From Phenylobacterium sp. (lineage in GTDB: Bacteria > Pseudomonadota > Alphaproteobacteria > Caulobacterales > Caulobacteraceae), in assembly GCF_016124325.1 (NCBI RefSeq), contig NZ_WGNY01000019.1:62001-126000 (forward strand): a stretch of 64,000 bases of DNA. Reading direction: 5' to 3'. Shown piece by piece: positions 31,592 to 42,018 of the stretch. Every line of letters starts with the position of its first letter. The stretch's first letter is position 1. The translations under genes and the position numbers were made by a program. The notes under the pieces are model-generated. The model did not search any database, was not told the origin of the DNA, and saw only the letters and a program-made list of their open reading frames with translations.

Positions 31592-31620
31592 TCCGTTATG
31601 TAGTGAAGGTACATAACGGA
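31592..31620. promoter_or_regulatory. ModE operator (Mo-box) between modE and modA
   Basis: Perfect 11-bp arms TCCGTTATGTA and TACATAACGGA with a 7-base spacer. This matches the known ModE consensus of the form CGnTATATA-N6-8-TATATAnCG seen in front of E. coli modA. It ends 2 bases before the modA ATG and 9 bases from the modE start, so bound ModE would cover the start region of both genes. Confidence 0.9.
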
Positions 31621-31622
31621 TC

Positions 31623-32369
31623 ATGCGCCGAAGTTCACTCGCGTTTCTGTTGGTCCTCGCCATCCTCGCCCCGGCCCTGGCGCGGGCCGCCGAGGTGAAG
31701 GTCGCCGTCGCGGCCAACTTCACCGAGCCCGCGAAGGAGATCGCCGCGCGGTTCAAGGCGCGCACGGGGGACGAGGCGGTGCTGAGCTTCGGCTCCTCGG
31801 GCCAGTTCTACGCCCAGATCGCCAACGGGGCGCCCTTCGAGGTGTTCCTGTCGGCCGACGCCGAACGGCCGCAGAAGGCGGAAGCCGAAGGGCTGGCCGT
31901 GGCCGGCAGCCGGTTCACCTACGCCCGCGGCCGGCTCGCGCTCTGGAGCCCCACGCCACGGCGGGTCGACGCCGGGGGGCGGGTGCTGGCCTCGGGCCGC
32001 TTCGACAAGCTGGCCATCGCCGACCCCAAGCTCGCCCCGTATGGCGCGGCCGCCGTCGAGACCCTGCGCGGCCTGGGCGTCTACGACCGGTTGAAGCCGA
32101 AGCTGGTGACGGGAACCTCCGTGACCCAGGCCTACCAGTTCGTGCAGTCGGGCGCGGCCGAGTTGGGCTTCGTCGCGCTCTCCCAGATCGTCGACGACAG
32201 GAGCGGGTCGCGCTGGATCGTGCCCGAGACCCGCCATGCGCCCATCGACCAGCAGGCGGTGCTGCTCAAGCCGGGCGCCAAGGACCGCGCGGCGCGGGCG
32301 TTCCTGGATTTCCTGAAGGGTTCGGAGGCGCGCGCCATCATCCGCCGCTACGGCTACGAGGCGCCTTGA
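31623..32369 (+). CDS. modA: Molybdate ABC transporter periplasmic binding protein ModA
   Basis: 248 residues with a signal peptide (~1-22, [18 protein letters not shown]). The mature lobe begins [18 protein letters not shown], and [20 protein letters not shown] supplies oxyanion-binding residues. It captures molybdate or tungstate and delivers it to ModB. The ATG comes 2 bases after the Mo-box with no ribosome-binding site, so the message may be leaderless or start within the operator. Its stop overlaps modB (TTGA). Confidence 0.95.
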   Translation: MRRSSLAFLLVLAILAPALARAAEVKVAVAANFTEPAKEIAARFKARTGDEAVLSFGSSGQFYAQIANGAPFEVFLSADAERPQKAEAEGLAVAGSRFTYARGRLALWSPTPRRVDAGGRVLASGRFDKLAIADPKLAPYGAAAVETLRGLGVYDRLKPKLVTGTSVTQAYQFVQSGAAELGFVALSQIVDDRSGSRWIVPETRHAPIDQQAVLLKPGAKDRAARAFLDFLKGSEARAIIRRYGYEAP

Positions 32370-33040
32370 GCGGTCTCCTGGGCATCGCCTGGCTGACGCT
32401 GAAGCTGGCCGGCGTCACCACCGCGATCCTGCTTGTGGTCGCGACGCCGCTGGCGTGGTGGCTGGCGCGCAGCCGCCGCTGGTGGAGCGAGGTGGCGGCC
32501 GCCCTGGTGGCCCTGCCGATCGTCCTGCCGCCGACGGTGCTGGGCTTCTACCTGCTGTTGGCGCTGGGTCCCGAGAGTCCGTTGATGGCGCCCTTGCACG
32601 CCTTCGGCGTCCGCACCCTGGCCTTCACCTTCTGGGGGCTGGTCCTGGGCTCGGTGATCTATTCCCTGCCGTTCGCGGTCCAGCCGCTCCGCAACGCCTT
32701 CCAGGCCGCCGGGGACCGGCCCTTGGAGGCGGCCGCCACGCTCGGCGCCTCGCCGCTCGACGCGTTCTTCACCGTGGCGGCGCCCCTGGCGCGGCCGGGC
32801 TTCGTGGTGGCTGCCGTGCTCGCCTTCGCCCACACGGTCGGCGAGTTCGGCGTGGTGCTGATGATCGGCGGCGGCGTGCCCGGCGAGACCGAAGTGCTGT
32901 CGATCGAGATCTATCGCCTGGTCGAGGCCCTGGAGTGGGGGCGGGCCCACCTGATCGCCGGCGCCCTCCTGGCCTTCGCCTTCGCCGTGATGCTGAGCCT
33001 GCTGCTGCTGGACCGGCGGGTCCGGAAGGCCGCCTCGTGA
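32366..33040 (+). CDS. modB: Molybdate ABC transporter permease ModB
   Basis: 224 residues with about five membrane helices. The cytoplasmic EAA loop that contacts ModC is [16 protein letters not shown]. The early motif [16 protein letters not shown] is typical of ModB/CysT permeases. It starts at TTG overlapping the modA stop, and its own stop overlaps the modC GTG, showing tight coupling of the three genes. Confidence 0.94.
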   Translation: MSGLLGIAWLTLKLAGVTTAILLVVATPLAWWLARSRRWWSEVAAALVALPIVLPPTVLGFYLLLALGPESPLMAPLHAFGVRTLAFTFWGLVLGSVIYSLPFAVQPLRNAFQAAGDRPLEAAATLGASPLDAFFTVAAPLARPGFVVAAVLAFAHTVGEFGVVLMIGGGVPGETEVLSIEIYRLVEALEWGRAHLIAGALLAFAFAVMLSLLLLDRRVRKAAS

Positions 33041-33825
33041 TCTCGGCCCGCTTCCAGGGACGGTTGGGCGGCTTCGCCCTGGACGTTGAGTTCCAGGCGC
33101 CGGCCTCGGGGGTGACCGTGCTGTTCGGACCCTCGGGCTCGGGCAAGACCACCGTGCTCCGGTGCATCGCGGGCCTCACGCGCCTGGCCGGACGCTTCGA
33201 GGTGGACGGCGACGTCTGGCAGGACGAACGGACCTTCCTGCCCGCACACCGGCGGCGCGTCGGCTACGTGTTCCAGGACGCCGCGCTGTTCGATCACCTG
33301 AACGTGCGCGGCAACCTGCTCTATGGCCGCCGGCGTGCGGGCCGCGGCGCCGACGCGGCGTTCGACCGGCTGGTGGCGCTGCTCGGCCTGGAGGAGCTGC
33401 TGCACCGCAGCCCCGCGCGGCTGTCGGGCGGCGAGCGCCAGCGGGTGGCCATCGGGCGCGCCCTGCTGGCCGAACCGCGCCTGCTGCTGCTGGACGAACC
33501 CCTGGCCAGCCTGGACGCCGCCCGCAAGGCCGAGCTTCTGCCCTATTTCGATGCGCTCCGGCGCGAGGCCGCCGCGCCGGTCTTCTACGTGACCCACGAC
33601 GTCACCGAGGCGGCGCGCCTGGGCGATCGCATGCTGCTGATCCGCGACGGGCGGCTCGTCGAGACGGCCGCGGCCCAGGCCCCGGACGAAGCCGGGGGGA
33701 TCGACCGGCTGGCCGCCCGGCTGCGCGCGGTGGGACCCGAGGCGCTGGCGGCCGAACTCATCCTCTCCGGCGCGCCGTCGGAGGTGGCGCGCCTTGCGGT
33801 TGAGGCGCTGGCCGCACGCGGCTGA
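33037..33825 (+). CDS. modC: Molybdate ABC transporter ATPase ModC, short form
   Basis: 262 residues from a GTG overlapping the modB stop. The ABC ATPase is complete: Walker [11 protein letters not shown]-loop [11 protein letters not shown], signature [14 protein letters not shown], Walker [13 protein letters not shown], and switch His in YVTHDVTEA. Typical ModC is ~350 residues with a C-terminal Mop/TOBE domain that senses molybdate; here the protein ends shortly after the ATPase core ([10 protein letters not shown]), so that regulatory domain is absent. The stop is followed by a small hairpin. Confidence 0.94.
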   Translation: MISARFQGRLGGFALDVEFQAPASGVTVLFGPSGSGKTTVLRCIAGLTRLAGRFEVDGDVWQDERTFLPAHRRRVGYVFQDAALFDHLNVRGNLLYGRRRAGRGADAAFDRLVALLGLEELLHRSPARLSGGERQRVAIGRALLAEPRLLLLDEPLASLDAARKAELLPYFDALRREAAAPVFYVTHDVTEAARLGDRMLLIRDGRLVETAAAQAPDEAGGIDRLAARLRAVGPEALAAELILSGAPSEVARLAVEALAARG

Positions 33826-33826
33826 T

Positions 33827-33844
33827 CGGGCTCGGGAAAGCCCG
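33827..33844 (+). terminator. Small hairpin after modC
   Basis: Six-base arms CGGGCT and AGCCCG with a 6-base loop, 1 base after the modC stop, then TCTTCG. It may end the modABC transcript; there is no long T run. The ~200 bases up to mreB that follow hold no gene I can support and presumably carry the mre promoter. Confidence 0.45.
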
Positions 33845-33962
33845 TCTTCGCACGACATGGTGAATTTTCGCGCGCGACGTGAAAGCGCATACGCATCTTT
33901 AAGCCTTGAAATGCCCAAATCCACAGGGCAGAGGACGACAAAGCCCGCCAGACAAAGCGTAG

Positions 33963-35096
<1,134 letters not shown>

Positions 35097-35139
35097 GATG
35101 CTTGCGTCGGGGGGCGCGCGCTTTAGGGGCGAAGCCTAG

Positions 35140-36306
35140 ATGTCCTTGAGGGACAACCCGCTCGGCGAACTGAGGGTGCCGCTGACCTGGACAGCGGGCA
35201 TCGTCTTCATCGTGGTCATGATCGTCTCGGTCACGCTGCTGCTCAGCGACCGGCGCGAGGCGTTCGACACCGACGCCTACGGCCGCCCGCGCACGCTGTC
35301 GGACAAGGTCATGGCGCCGGTCGGGGAGGCGCTGTCCACGCCGGGCCGACTGACGGGCGAAGGCGTCCAGGGCGTCCGGGGCTATTTCTTCGCGGTCTCG
35401 GAAAACCGCCGCCTGCGCGCCGAACTGAAGACGATGCAGCAGTGGCGCGACCAGGCCATCCAGCTGCGCGACGCCAACGACCGCTACCGGGCCATCCTCG
35501 GCCTCAAGACCGACCCCCCCGTCGAGGCGGCCACCGCCCGCATCGTCACCGACAGCCGCGGGCCGTTCGCGAACTCGCGCCTCGCCGACGCCGGCAGCGA
35601 GAAGGGGATCAAGGTCGGCAACCCGGTGATGAGCGAGAACGGCCTGGTCGGCCGCGTGATCGGCGTGACGAGCGGGGTGAGCCGGGTGCTGCTGCTGACC
35701 GACGTCGCCTCGCGAACGCCGGTGATGATCGACCGCTCCAACGCGCGCGCGATCCTGACGGGCGACGGCGGGCCGAACCCGAAGCTCGAATACCTGCGCG
35801 GACAGAACCCGGTGAAGGACGGCGACCTCGTGCTGACCTCCGGCGACGGCGGCCTCTTCCCGCGCGGCCTTCCGGTCGGGGTGGCCGTCAAGGGCCTGGA
35901 CGGTCGCTGGCGGGTGGTCCTCGCCTCCGACAAGGCGCCCGTCGACTTTGTGCGCATCCTGCTCTTCGACGACTTCGCCCAGGTGACCAACAAGGCCGCC
36001 CTCGACAAGTTGGAGGTGCCGCCGCCCATGCCGAACGGCTCGGAGCCGTCGGCCGCCGAACTGCTGGCGCGGGCCAATGCGCCCGGCCCGGCGTCGAAGC
36101 CGGCGGCGCCGACGCCCGCCGCGCCGCCGCCGGCGAAGGCCGCCGCCCCGGCGGCCGAGGCGCCCAAGCCGCAGGCTCCGGCCGCGGCGGCCGCGAAGCC
36201 GCCGGCCGCCAAGCCCGCCCAGGCGAGCCCGCAGACGGCGAAGCCCGCCACCGCGCCGCCCAAGCCCGCCGCCGCCAAACCGCCCGCCGGGGACCCGCCG
36301 ATATGA
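35140..36306 (+). CDS. mreC: Rod-shape-determining protein MreC
   Basis: 388 residues. A membrane anchor (~18-36, GIVFIVVMIVSVTLLLS) is followed by a coiled coil (NRRLRAELKTMQQWRDQA) and the periplasmic double-beta-barrel core (SNARAILTGDGGPNPKLEYL, DGDLVLTSGDGGLFPRGLPV). The last ~90 residues are a long Ala/Pro/Lys low-complexity tail, as seen in Caulobacter-type MreC. It links MreB to PBP2 in the elongasome. Its stop overlaps the mreD ATG. Confidence 0.95.
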   Translation: MSLRDNPLGELRVPLTWTAGIVFIVVMIVSVTLLLSDRREAFDTDAYGRPRTLSDKVMAPVGEALSTPGRLTGEGVQGVRGYFFAVSENRRLRAELKTMQQWRDQAIQLRDANDRYRAILGLKTDPPVEAATARIVTDSRGPFANSRLADAGSEKGIKVGNPVMSENGLVGRVIGVTSGVSRVLLLTDVASRTPVMIDRSNARAILTGDGGPNPKLEYLRGQNPVKDGDLVLTSGDGGLFPRGLPVGVAVKGLDGRWRVVLASDKAPVDFVRILLFDDFAQVTNKAALDKLEVPPPMPNGSEPSAAELLARANAPGPASKPAAPTPAAPPPAKAAAPAAEAPKPQAPAAAAAKPPAAKPAQASPQTAKPATAPPKPAAAKPPAGDPPI

Positions 36307-36818
36307 GCAACAGCGGCGCGCAGCCCCTGGCGCCCTGGCGCTGGCTGGGCGTTCCGATCCTCCAGGTGATGGCCGCGAGCCTGGTGTTCGCCCTGCCGTT
36401 CCGCTTTTGGGGCCTGGGGCTGCCCGAGCCGGTCTTCGCCATGCCGGTGACCTTCGCCTGGGCCGTGATCCGCCCCTCGATGCTCGCGCCGCTCGGCGTG
36501 ATGCTGATGGGCCTGTTCCTGGATCTCCTGTGGGGTTCGCGGATCGGGTTCTGGTCGGTGTGCCTGCTGCTGCCCTATGGCCTGGTGCTCGGCGGGCGCG
36601 CCATGCTGGCCGGACAGAGCCAGCTCATGATGTGGGTCTGGTACGGCGCCGCCACCGCGCTGGCCCTCGGCGCGGGCTATCTCTTCACCATGCTCAACAC
36701 CCAGAACATGCCCGATCCGGTTTCGGTGGGATGGCAGTTCCTCGCCACCTTGGTCCTCTATTCGTTCGCCAACCGGCTGATCGAGCGGTTCGAGGACGCG
36801 GACGTGAGGTTCCGCTGA
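36303..36818 (+). CDS. mreD: Rod-shape-determining membrane protein MreD
   Basis: 171 residues with about five membrane helices, including LGVPILQVMAASLVFALPF and PLGVMLMGLFLDLLWG, the latter a conserved MreD motif (GLxxDLLxG). ATG 36303 overlaps the mreC stop (ATGA). It partners MreC in the inner membrane. The longer open frame starting inside mreC is not real. Confidence 0.92.
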   Translation: MSNSGAQPLAPWRWLGVPILQVMAASLVFALPFRFWGLGLPEPVFAMPVTFAWAVIRPSMLAPLGVMLMGLFLDLLWGSRIGFWSVCLLLPYGLVLGGRAMLAGQSQLMMWVWYGAATALALGAGYLFTMLNTQNMPDPVSVGWQFLATLVLYSFANRLIERFEDADVRFR

Positions 36819-36825
36819 GCGCGCC

Positions 36826-38787
36826 ATGACCCAGCCTTTCTTCTTCTTCGAGGAGGTGAACGAGCGCCAGGGGGTGTTCCACCGGCGCGCGATCCTGATG
36901 GGGGCGTTCGCGGGTCTGGGCCTGACGGCGCTCGGCTCGCGCCTGGCCTACCTCCAGCTTTTCGAGACCCAGCGCTACGAGAAGCTGGCGGTCTCGAACC
37001 AGTTCAACTTCAAGCTCCTGCCCGCGCCGCGGGGCGTGATCGTCGATCGCAACGGCGCCGTGCTGGCGGCCAACCGCCCGAACTTCCGGCTGATGGTGGC
37101 GCGCGACAAGGGCATGGACCCGGAAGCGACGCTGAAGACGCTGGCGGACTTCGTGCCGCTCGATCCGAGCCGCCAGCGCCGCCTGCTGCGTGACATCAAC
37201 GCCGCGCCGCGGCGTTCCCCGGTCCAGGTGACCGAGGACATGAGCTGGGAGCAGTTCAGCGCGATCAACGTCCGCGCGCCGGAGCTGCCGGGCGTCACCG
37301 CCGACATGGGCGAGGTGCGGGTCTATCCGTACGGCGGCGCGTTCGCCCACGTGATCGGCTACGTGGCCAAGGTCAACCGCGAGGACATCTCGTCCACCGG
37401 CCCGAATTCCGATCCCATCCTGCTGCATCCCGGCTTCCGGATCGGCCGCCAGGGCGTGGAGAAGGCCTTCGATCTCGACCTGCGCGGCAAGCCTGGCGCG
37501 GAGAAGGTGGAGGTCGACGCCCATGGGCGCGAAGTGCGCAAGGACGCCGACGGCGATATTCCCGCCACCCCGGGCAAGGAGATCCAGCTCACCCTCGATC
37601 TCGATGTGCAGCTGCGCGCCGAGGAGGTGTTCGGCACGGAGAGCGGCGCCGCCGTGGCCATGGACTGCCGCACCGGCGACATCCTGTGCATGTTCTCGGG
37701 GCCCAGCTTCGACGCCAACAAGTTCGTCCGCGGTCTGACGGGCGCCGAGTACCGGGCGCTGGCGCAATACGATCACAAGCCGCTGTTCAACAAGGCGCTG
37801 ACGGCGACCTATCCGCCGGGCTCCACCTTCAAGACCATGGTGGCGCTGTCGGCGCTGGAGAACGGTTACGATCCGGCGACGGTGCACGTCTGCACCGGCC
37901 ACTGGACCTTCGGACGCGTGTGGAAATGCGACCAGGTGCACGGCGCGCTCGACCTGAAGCGCGCCATCGCCACCTCGTGCGACATCTATTTCTACCAGTG
38001 CGCGCTTGCGGTCGGACCCGACAAGATCGCCGAGACGGCCCGCAAGTTCGGCCTGGGCGAAATCTTCGACATCGGCATCCCCGGCCAGAAGGCGGGCCTC
38101 GTGCCCGACCGCGCCTACAAGAAGCGGCGGTTCCCGAAGGACCCCGTCTGGCATCCCGGCGAGACGCCCAGCATGGGCATCGGCCAGGGCTATACCCACC
38201 TCAATCCTCTACAGCTCTGCGTGATGGTCTCGCGGATCGCCAACGGCCAGAAGTCGCTGCACCCGCGCCTGATCCGCTCGATCGGCGGGGTGGAGCAGAA
38301 GCCGGGTTCCGACTGGGGCGACCTGCCGGTCGATAAAGGACATCTCGAGTTCGTCCGCGAGGCGATGGCGGCGGTGACCACCAGCGGCACGGCCGCGCGG
38401 GTCGCCGACCTGGGCCTCGGACCCATCAAGATGGCCGGCAAGACCGGCACCGCGCAGCACTATTCCTACGGCAGCGGCCGCGGCGTCCATGGCACCGCCG
38501 GCGCCTGGGAGTTGCGCGACCACGCCTGGTTCGTGGCTTTCGCGCCGTATGACGATCCACGCTACGCCATCGCCGTCCTCGTCGAGCATGGCGGGTTCGG
38601 CGCCAGCGCCGCCGCGCCCCGCGCGCGCGAGATCATGCGCACGATCCTGCTGAAGGATCCCGACGTGCTGAAGCGGGTGCAGAATCCGACGCCGCTTCCC
38701 GAGCTTCCCGCCGACCTTCCGGACGAGGGCGCCTCGCCGCCGGTGCCCATCGAGATCCAGCCGCCGCCGCCGGAGACCGCCACATGA
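36826..38787 (+). CDS. mrdA: Penicillin-binding protein 2 (elongation transpeptidase)
   Basis: 653 residues. One N-terminal membrane helix (~24-43) is followed by the pedestal domain (LPAPRGVIVDRNGAVLAANR) and the transpeptidase domain: catalytic motif SxxK in YPPGSTFKTMVAL, SxN-type motif in ATSCDIYFYQ, and KTG in MAGKTGTAQH. It cross-links peptidoglycan during lateral growth with RodA as glycosyltransferase. The C-terminal ~60 residues are proline-rich. It overlaps rodA by 4 bases (ATGA). Confidence 0.97.
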   Translation: MTQPFFFFEEVNERQGVFHRRAILMGAFAGLGLTALGSRLAYLQLFETQRYEKLAVSNQFNFKLLPAPRGVIVDRNGAVLAANRPNFRLMVARDKGMDPEATLKTLADFVPLDPSRQRRLLRDINAAPRRSPVQVTEDMSWEQFSAINVRAPELPGVTADMGEVRVYPYGGAFAHVIGYVAKVNREDISSTGPNSDPILLHPGFRIGRQGVEKAFDLDLRGKPGAEKVEVDAHGREVRKDADGDIPATPGKEIQLTLDLDVQLRAEEVFGTESGAAVAMDCRTGDILCMFSGPSFDANKFVRGLTGAEYRALAQYDHKPLFNKALTATYPPGSTFKTMVALSALENGYDPATVHVCTGHWTFGRVWKCDQVHGALDLKRAIATSCDIYFYQCALAVGPDKIAETARKFGLGEIFDIGIPGQKAGLVPDRAYKKRRFPKDPVWHPGETPSMGIGQGYTHLNPLQLCVMVSRIANGQKSLHPRLIRSIGGVEQKPGSDWGDLPVDKGHLEFVREAMAAVTTSGTAARVADLGLGPIKMAGKTGTAQHYSYGSGRGVHGTAGAWELRDHAWFVAFAPYDDPRYAIAVLVEHGGFGASAAAPRAREIMRTILLKDPDVLKRVQNPTPLPELPADLPDEGASPPVPIEIQPPPPETAT

Positions 38788-39938
38788 CCGTCTCAGCCCT
38801 GACCCGTCCCGGCGAGCGTGAGCGGCTGATCGTCAAGCTGTCCGAGGTCGACTGGGTCTTCGTCCTGGTGCTGTGCCTGATCGCCGGCGCCGGCGCGCTG
38901 ATGCAGTTCTCGATCGCGGGCTCGTCGTGGCAGCCATGGGCCGCGGCGCACGTGATCCGTTTCGCGTTGTGCGTCCTGCTGATGGTTGCGCTCGCGATGA
39001 TCGACATCCGCGTCTGGTTCGCGCTGGCCTATCCGATCTACGGCCTGGGCGTCGTGCTGCTGATCGCGGTGGAGCTGGTGGGCGACGTGCGCCTGGGGGC
39101 CCAGCGCTGGCTGTCGCTGGGACCGGTGAGTTTCCAGCCGTCCGAGATGATGAAGCTGGGCATCGTCCTGGCGCTCGCGCGCCTCTACCACGGCGTCCCG
39201 GCCGATCGGGCCCGGCTTTCCTGGTGGCTGCTGATCCCGGCGGCCATGATCGCGGTGCCGGTGGGGCTCGTGGCCCTGGAGCCCGACCTCGGCACCGCCA
39301 TGCTGATCGCGCTCACGGGCACGGCGATCGTCGTGATGGCCGGGTTGTCGTGGCGGCTCATCGGCATCGGGATCGCCGGCGCGCTCGCCGCGGTGGTGCC
39401 GGTGGTGACCTTCGTCCTGCATGACTACCAGCGGGAACGGATCTTCACCTTCCTGCACCCCGAGACCGATCCGTCCGGCGCCGGCTACCATATCCTGCAG
39501 TCGATGATCGCCCTGGGCTCAGGCGGCCTGCTGGGCAAGGGCTATGGCCTGGGCTCGCAGAGCCAGCTCAACTTCCTGCCCGAGAAGCAGACCGATTTCA
39601 TCTTCGCCACTCTGGCCGAGGAATTCGGGTTCGTGGGCTGCGTCTCGATCCTCGTCCTCTATGCGGCGGTGATCTTCATGGCGCTGCGCACCGCCTATGT
39701 CAGCCACAGCCACTTCGGCCGCCTGGCCGCGGCGGGCGCCACGGCCACCTTCACGCTCTACGTCCTGATCAACGGGGCGATGGTGATGGGGCTGGCGCCG
39801 GTGGTGGGCGTGCCGATGCCGCTGCTCAGCTACGGCGGCACCGTCATCCTGACCGTGATGATCGGCTTCGGCCTCGTCCAGTCGGTGCGCGTGCACCGCT
39901 ACGCGGAAGTCACCAGCGGCAAGGGCAGCTTCGTCTAG
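38784..39938 (+). CDS. rodA: Peptidoglycan glycosyltransferase RodA (SEDS family)
   Basis: 384 residues, about ten membrane helices. SEDS landmarks are present: AQRWLSLGPVSFQPSEMMKL, EPDLGTAMLI, GSGGLLGKGYGLGSQSQLNF (catalytic loop), LPEKQTDFIFATLAEEFGF, and the end motif PLLSYGGTVILTVMIGFGL. It polymerises lipid II together with PBP2. It is the last gene of the operon; its stop overlaps that of the convergent peptidase gene by 4 bases. Confidence 0.97.
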   Translation: MTVSALTRPGERERLIVKLSEVDWVFVLVLCLIAGAGALMQFSIAGSSWQPWAAAHVIRFALCVLLMVALAMIDIRVWFALAYPIYGLGVVLLIAVELVGDVRLGAQRWLSLGPVSFQPSEMMKLGIVLALARLYHGVPADRARLSWWLLIPAAMIAVPVGLVALEPDLGTAMLIALTGTAIVVMAGLSWRLIGIGIAGALAAVVPVVTFVLHDYQRERIFTFLHPETDPSGAGYHILQSMIALGSGGLLGKGYGLGSQSQLNFLPEKQTDFIFATLAEEFGFVGCVSILVLYAAVIFMALRTAYVSHSHFGRLAAAGATATFTLYVLINGAMVMGLAPVVGVPMPLLSYGGTVILTVMIGFGLVQSVRVHRYAEVTSGKGSFV

Positions 39939-40927
39939 AGGCGGAGCGCCTGATCCGTCGCCCGCACCAGGGCGTCGACGATGCCGGGTTCGGTCGAGGC
40001 GTGGCCAGCGTCCCACACTACTTCGAAACGCGCGGCCGGCCAGGCGGTCCGCAGCTTCCACGCGCTTTCCATGGGCGTGACCACGTCGAAGCGGCCCTGG
40101 ACGATCCAGCCGGGGATGTCCTTCAGCGCCGCGGCGCTCTCCAGCAGCCAGTTGGGCGAGGGGAAGAAGCCGCCGTTGGCGAAGAAGTGGCACTCGATGC
40201 GGGCGAAGGCGATCGCGAAGTCGATCTCGTTGAACTTCGACGGCCGCGCCTCGGGGCCGCGGATCGAGATGGTGTCGCCCTCCCACTGGCTCCAGGCCGC
40301 CGCCGCTTCGGCCTGGATGCGCCGATCGGGGTGGGTCAGCCGCTTGTGGTAGGCGCTGATCATGTCGCCGCGCTCGGCCTCGGGGATCGGCGCGCAGAAC
40401 CGGGCCCAGGCGTCGGGGAACAGCATGCAGGCCCCGTCCTGGTAGAACCACCGCAGCTCCCGCTCGGTCAGCAGGAAGACGCCGCGCAGGACCAGGCTCT
40501 CGACCCGCTCCGGATGCTTGATGGCGTAGGCCAGCGCCAGCGTCGAACCCCAGGAGCCGCCGAACACGCACCACTTCTCGACGCCCAGGTGCTCGCGCAG
40601 CCGTTCGATGTCGTCGATCAGCGACCAGGTGGTGTTGTCGTCCAGGCTGGCGTTCGGCCGGCTGCGCCCGCAGCCGCGCTGGTCGAACAGCGCCATGCGC
40701 CACTTCTGCGGATCGAAAAAGCGCCGCATGGTCGGATTGATCGCCCCGCCCGGGCCGCCGTGCAGGATGACGCACGGCTTGCCGCGGGGATTGCCGCACT
40801 CCTCGTAGAAGATCTCGTGCGGGCCGCCGGTGGCCAGCCAGCCCGAGGCGAACGGCTCGTTGTCGGGGAACAGCCCCCGCCGGTGCTGGGCCGACGAGAT
40901 CGTGGGCGCGGGGGTGTTTCTTTCCAT
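39935..40927 (-). CDS. pip: Prolyl aminopeptidase (proline iminopeptidase, S33)
   Basis: 330 residues, alpha/beta hydrolase. The oxyanion motif HGGPGG, the nucleophile Ser in FGGSWGSTLALAYA, the acid Asp in QGRFDVVTP and the catalytic His in DAGHAS are all present; the FDQRGCGRS loop is typical. It frees N-terminal proline from peptides. ATG 40927 gives the family-standard length. The longer frame upstream runs through the neighbouring hydrolase in another frame. Confidence 0.96.
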   Translation of the reverse strand: MERNTPAPTISSAQHRRGLFPDNEPFASGWLATGGPHEIFYEECGNPRGKPCVILHGGPGGAINPTMRRFFDPQKWRMALFDQRGCGRSRPNASLDDNTTWSLIDDIERLREHLGVEKWCVFGGSWGSTLALAYAIKHPERVESLVLRGVFLLTERELRWFYQDGACMLFPDAWARFCAPIPEAERGDMISAYHKRLTHPDRRIQAEAAAAWSQWEGDTISIRGPEARPSKFNEIDFAIAFARIECHFFANGGFFPSPNWLLESAAALKDIPGWIVQGRFDVVTPMESAWKLRTAWPAARFEVVWDAGHASTEPGIVDALVRATDQALRL

Positions 40928-40935
40928 GTTTCCTT

Positions 40936-41949
40936 CTACTGCGGGAAACGCTTGTCCAGCCAGTCCAGGATGAGGCCGTCGACGTCGGCCGGCTTCTCCT
41001 GCTGCGTCCAGTGGCCGGAACCCTTCACCATGTGCGTCTCGAGGTCGCCGACGAAGTGCGGCATGGGCTCGGCCATCTCCGGCGTCAGAACCGCGTCGCG
41101 TTCGGCGGTGATCATCAGGCAGGGAACGCCGTCGACGCGGGTGGGCAGGCTCTCGGAGCGCGCCCAGTTCGGCGTGAAGTTGCGATACCAGCTCACCGGC
41201 CCGAAGAAGCCGCCCGACCGGAACGCCTCGACGAAGACCGCCAGCTCCTCCGGCGTCAGGATCTGCGCCGGGCCCGTGACGCCGTCCCAGGCGCGCAGCA
41301 TGTCCTTGAAGGCGAAGGTGGAGCCGCCCTCGGCCGGGGCGTCGTCCTGGCCGGTCAGCGCCCTCAGGCCGCCGCTGGCCCCGGCCGGCGTGGCGGGCTC
41401 GCGCATGAAGAAGCGCATGGTCTTGTCCACGTCGGCGCCGAGCACCGCTTCGGGCTCGTCGGGGTTCTGGAACCAGACGATGTACATGTCGGGCCCGAAC
41501 CGGTTGCGCATGATCGCGATCGGGTCGGCGGGGGCGCGCGGCAGGAAGGGCGTGTTGAGCCCGATGACGCCCGCGACGCGGTCTGGGTGCATCAGGGGCA
41601 TCTGCCAAACGACGATGCCGCCCCAGTCGTGGCCGCAGAAGATCGCCTTCTCGACACCCAGATGGTCCAGCAGCCCGACCAGGTCGCCGGTCAACTGGTC
41701 GATGCCGTAGTCGGAGACATTCGACGGCTTGGACGAGAGGCCATAGCCACGCTGGTCGGGCGCGATCACCCAGCGGCCCGCCTCGCCCAGGGCCTTGATC
41801 TGGTGGCGCCACGAAAAGGCCAGTTCGGGAAAGCCGTGGCACAGCACGATCGGGACGCCCTCGCGCGGGCCGGCCTCGTAGTAGGCGATCTCGACGCCGT
41901 TCACCGCCGCGCGCTTCACCGGCGGCATCATGGTCTCAAGCGCCGACAT
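40936..41949 (-). CDS. Alpha/beta hydrolase, epoxide hydrolase-like
   Basis: 337 residues. The oxyanion-side motif is LCHGFPELAFSW (HGFPE), the nucleophile is the Asp of FCGHDWGGIVVW, and the general base His is in GSGHWTQQEKP, as in epoxide hydrolases (HGxP and GHDWG motifs). It would open epoxides to diols through an ester intermediate; haloalkane dehalogenase is a less likely alternative. It begins 9 bases upstream of the peptidase on the same strand. Confidence 0.92.
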   Translation of the reverse strand: MSALETMMPPVKRAAVNGVEIAYYEAGPREGVPIVLCHGFPELAFSWRHQIKALGEAGRWVIAPDQRGYGLSSKPSNVSDYGIDQLTGDLVGLLDHLGVEKAIFCGHDWGGIVVWQMPLMHPDRVAGVIGLNTPFLPRAPADPIAIMRNRFGPDMYIVWFQNPDEPEAVLGADVDKTMRFFMREPATPAGASGGLRALTGQDDAPAEGGSTFAFKDMLRAWDGVTGPAQILTPEELAVFVEAFRSGGFFGPVSWYRNFTPNWARSESLPTRVDGVPCLMITAERDAVLTPEMAEPMPHFVGDLETHMVKGSGHWTQQEKPADVDGLILDWLDKRFPQ

Positions 41950-41969
41950 TCCAGTCCTCCCGTTGCCTG

Positions 41970-42009
41970 GCGGCGATCATCGCCGCAAACCGGGTTTCCC
42001 TGAACCCGG
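41970..42009. promoter_or_regulatory. Two inverted repeats between divergent epoxide hydrolase and MFS genes
   Basis: GCGGCGAT-c-ATCGCCGC (41970-41986, perfect 8-bp arms) and CCGGGTT-n6-AACCCGG (41990-42009, perfect 7-bp arms) lie side by side in the 69-bp divergent gap. They may be operators or hairpins; no regulator is adjacent. Confidence 0.35.
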
Positions 42010-42018
42010 CTTCGCCAT

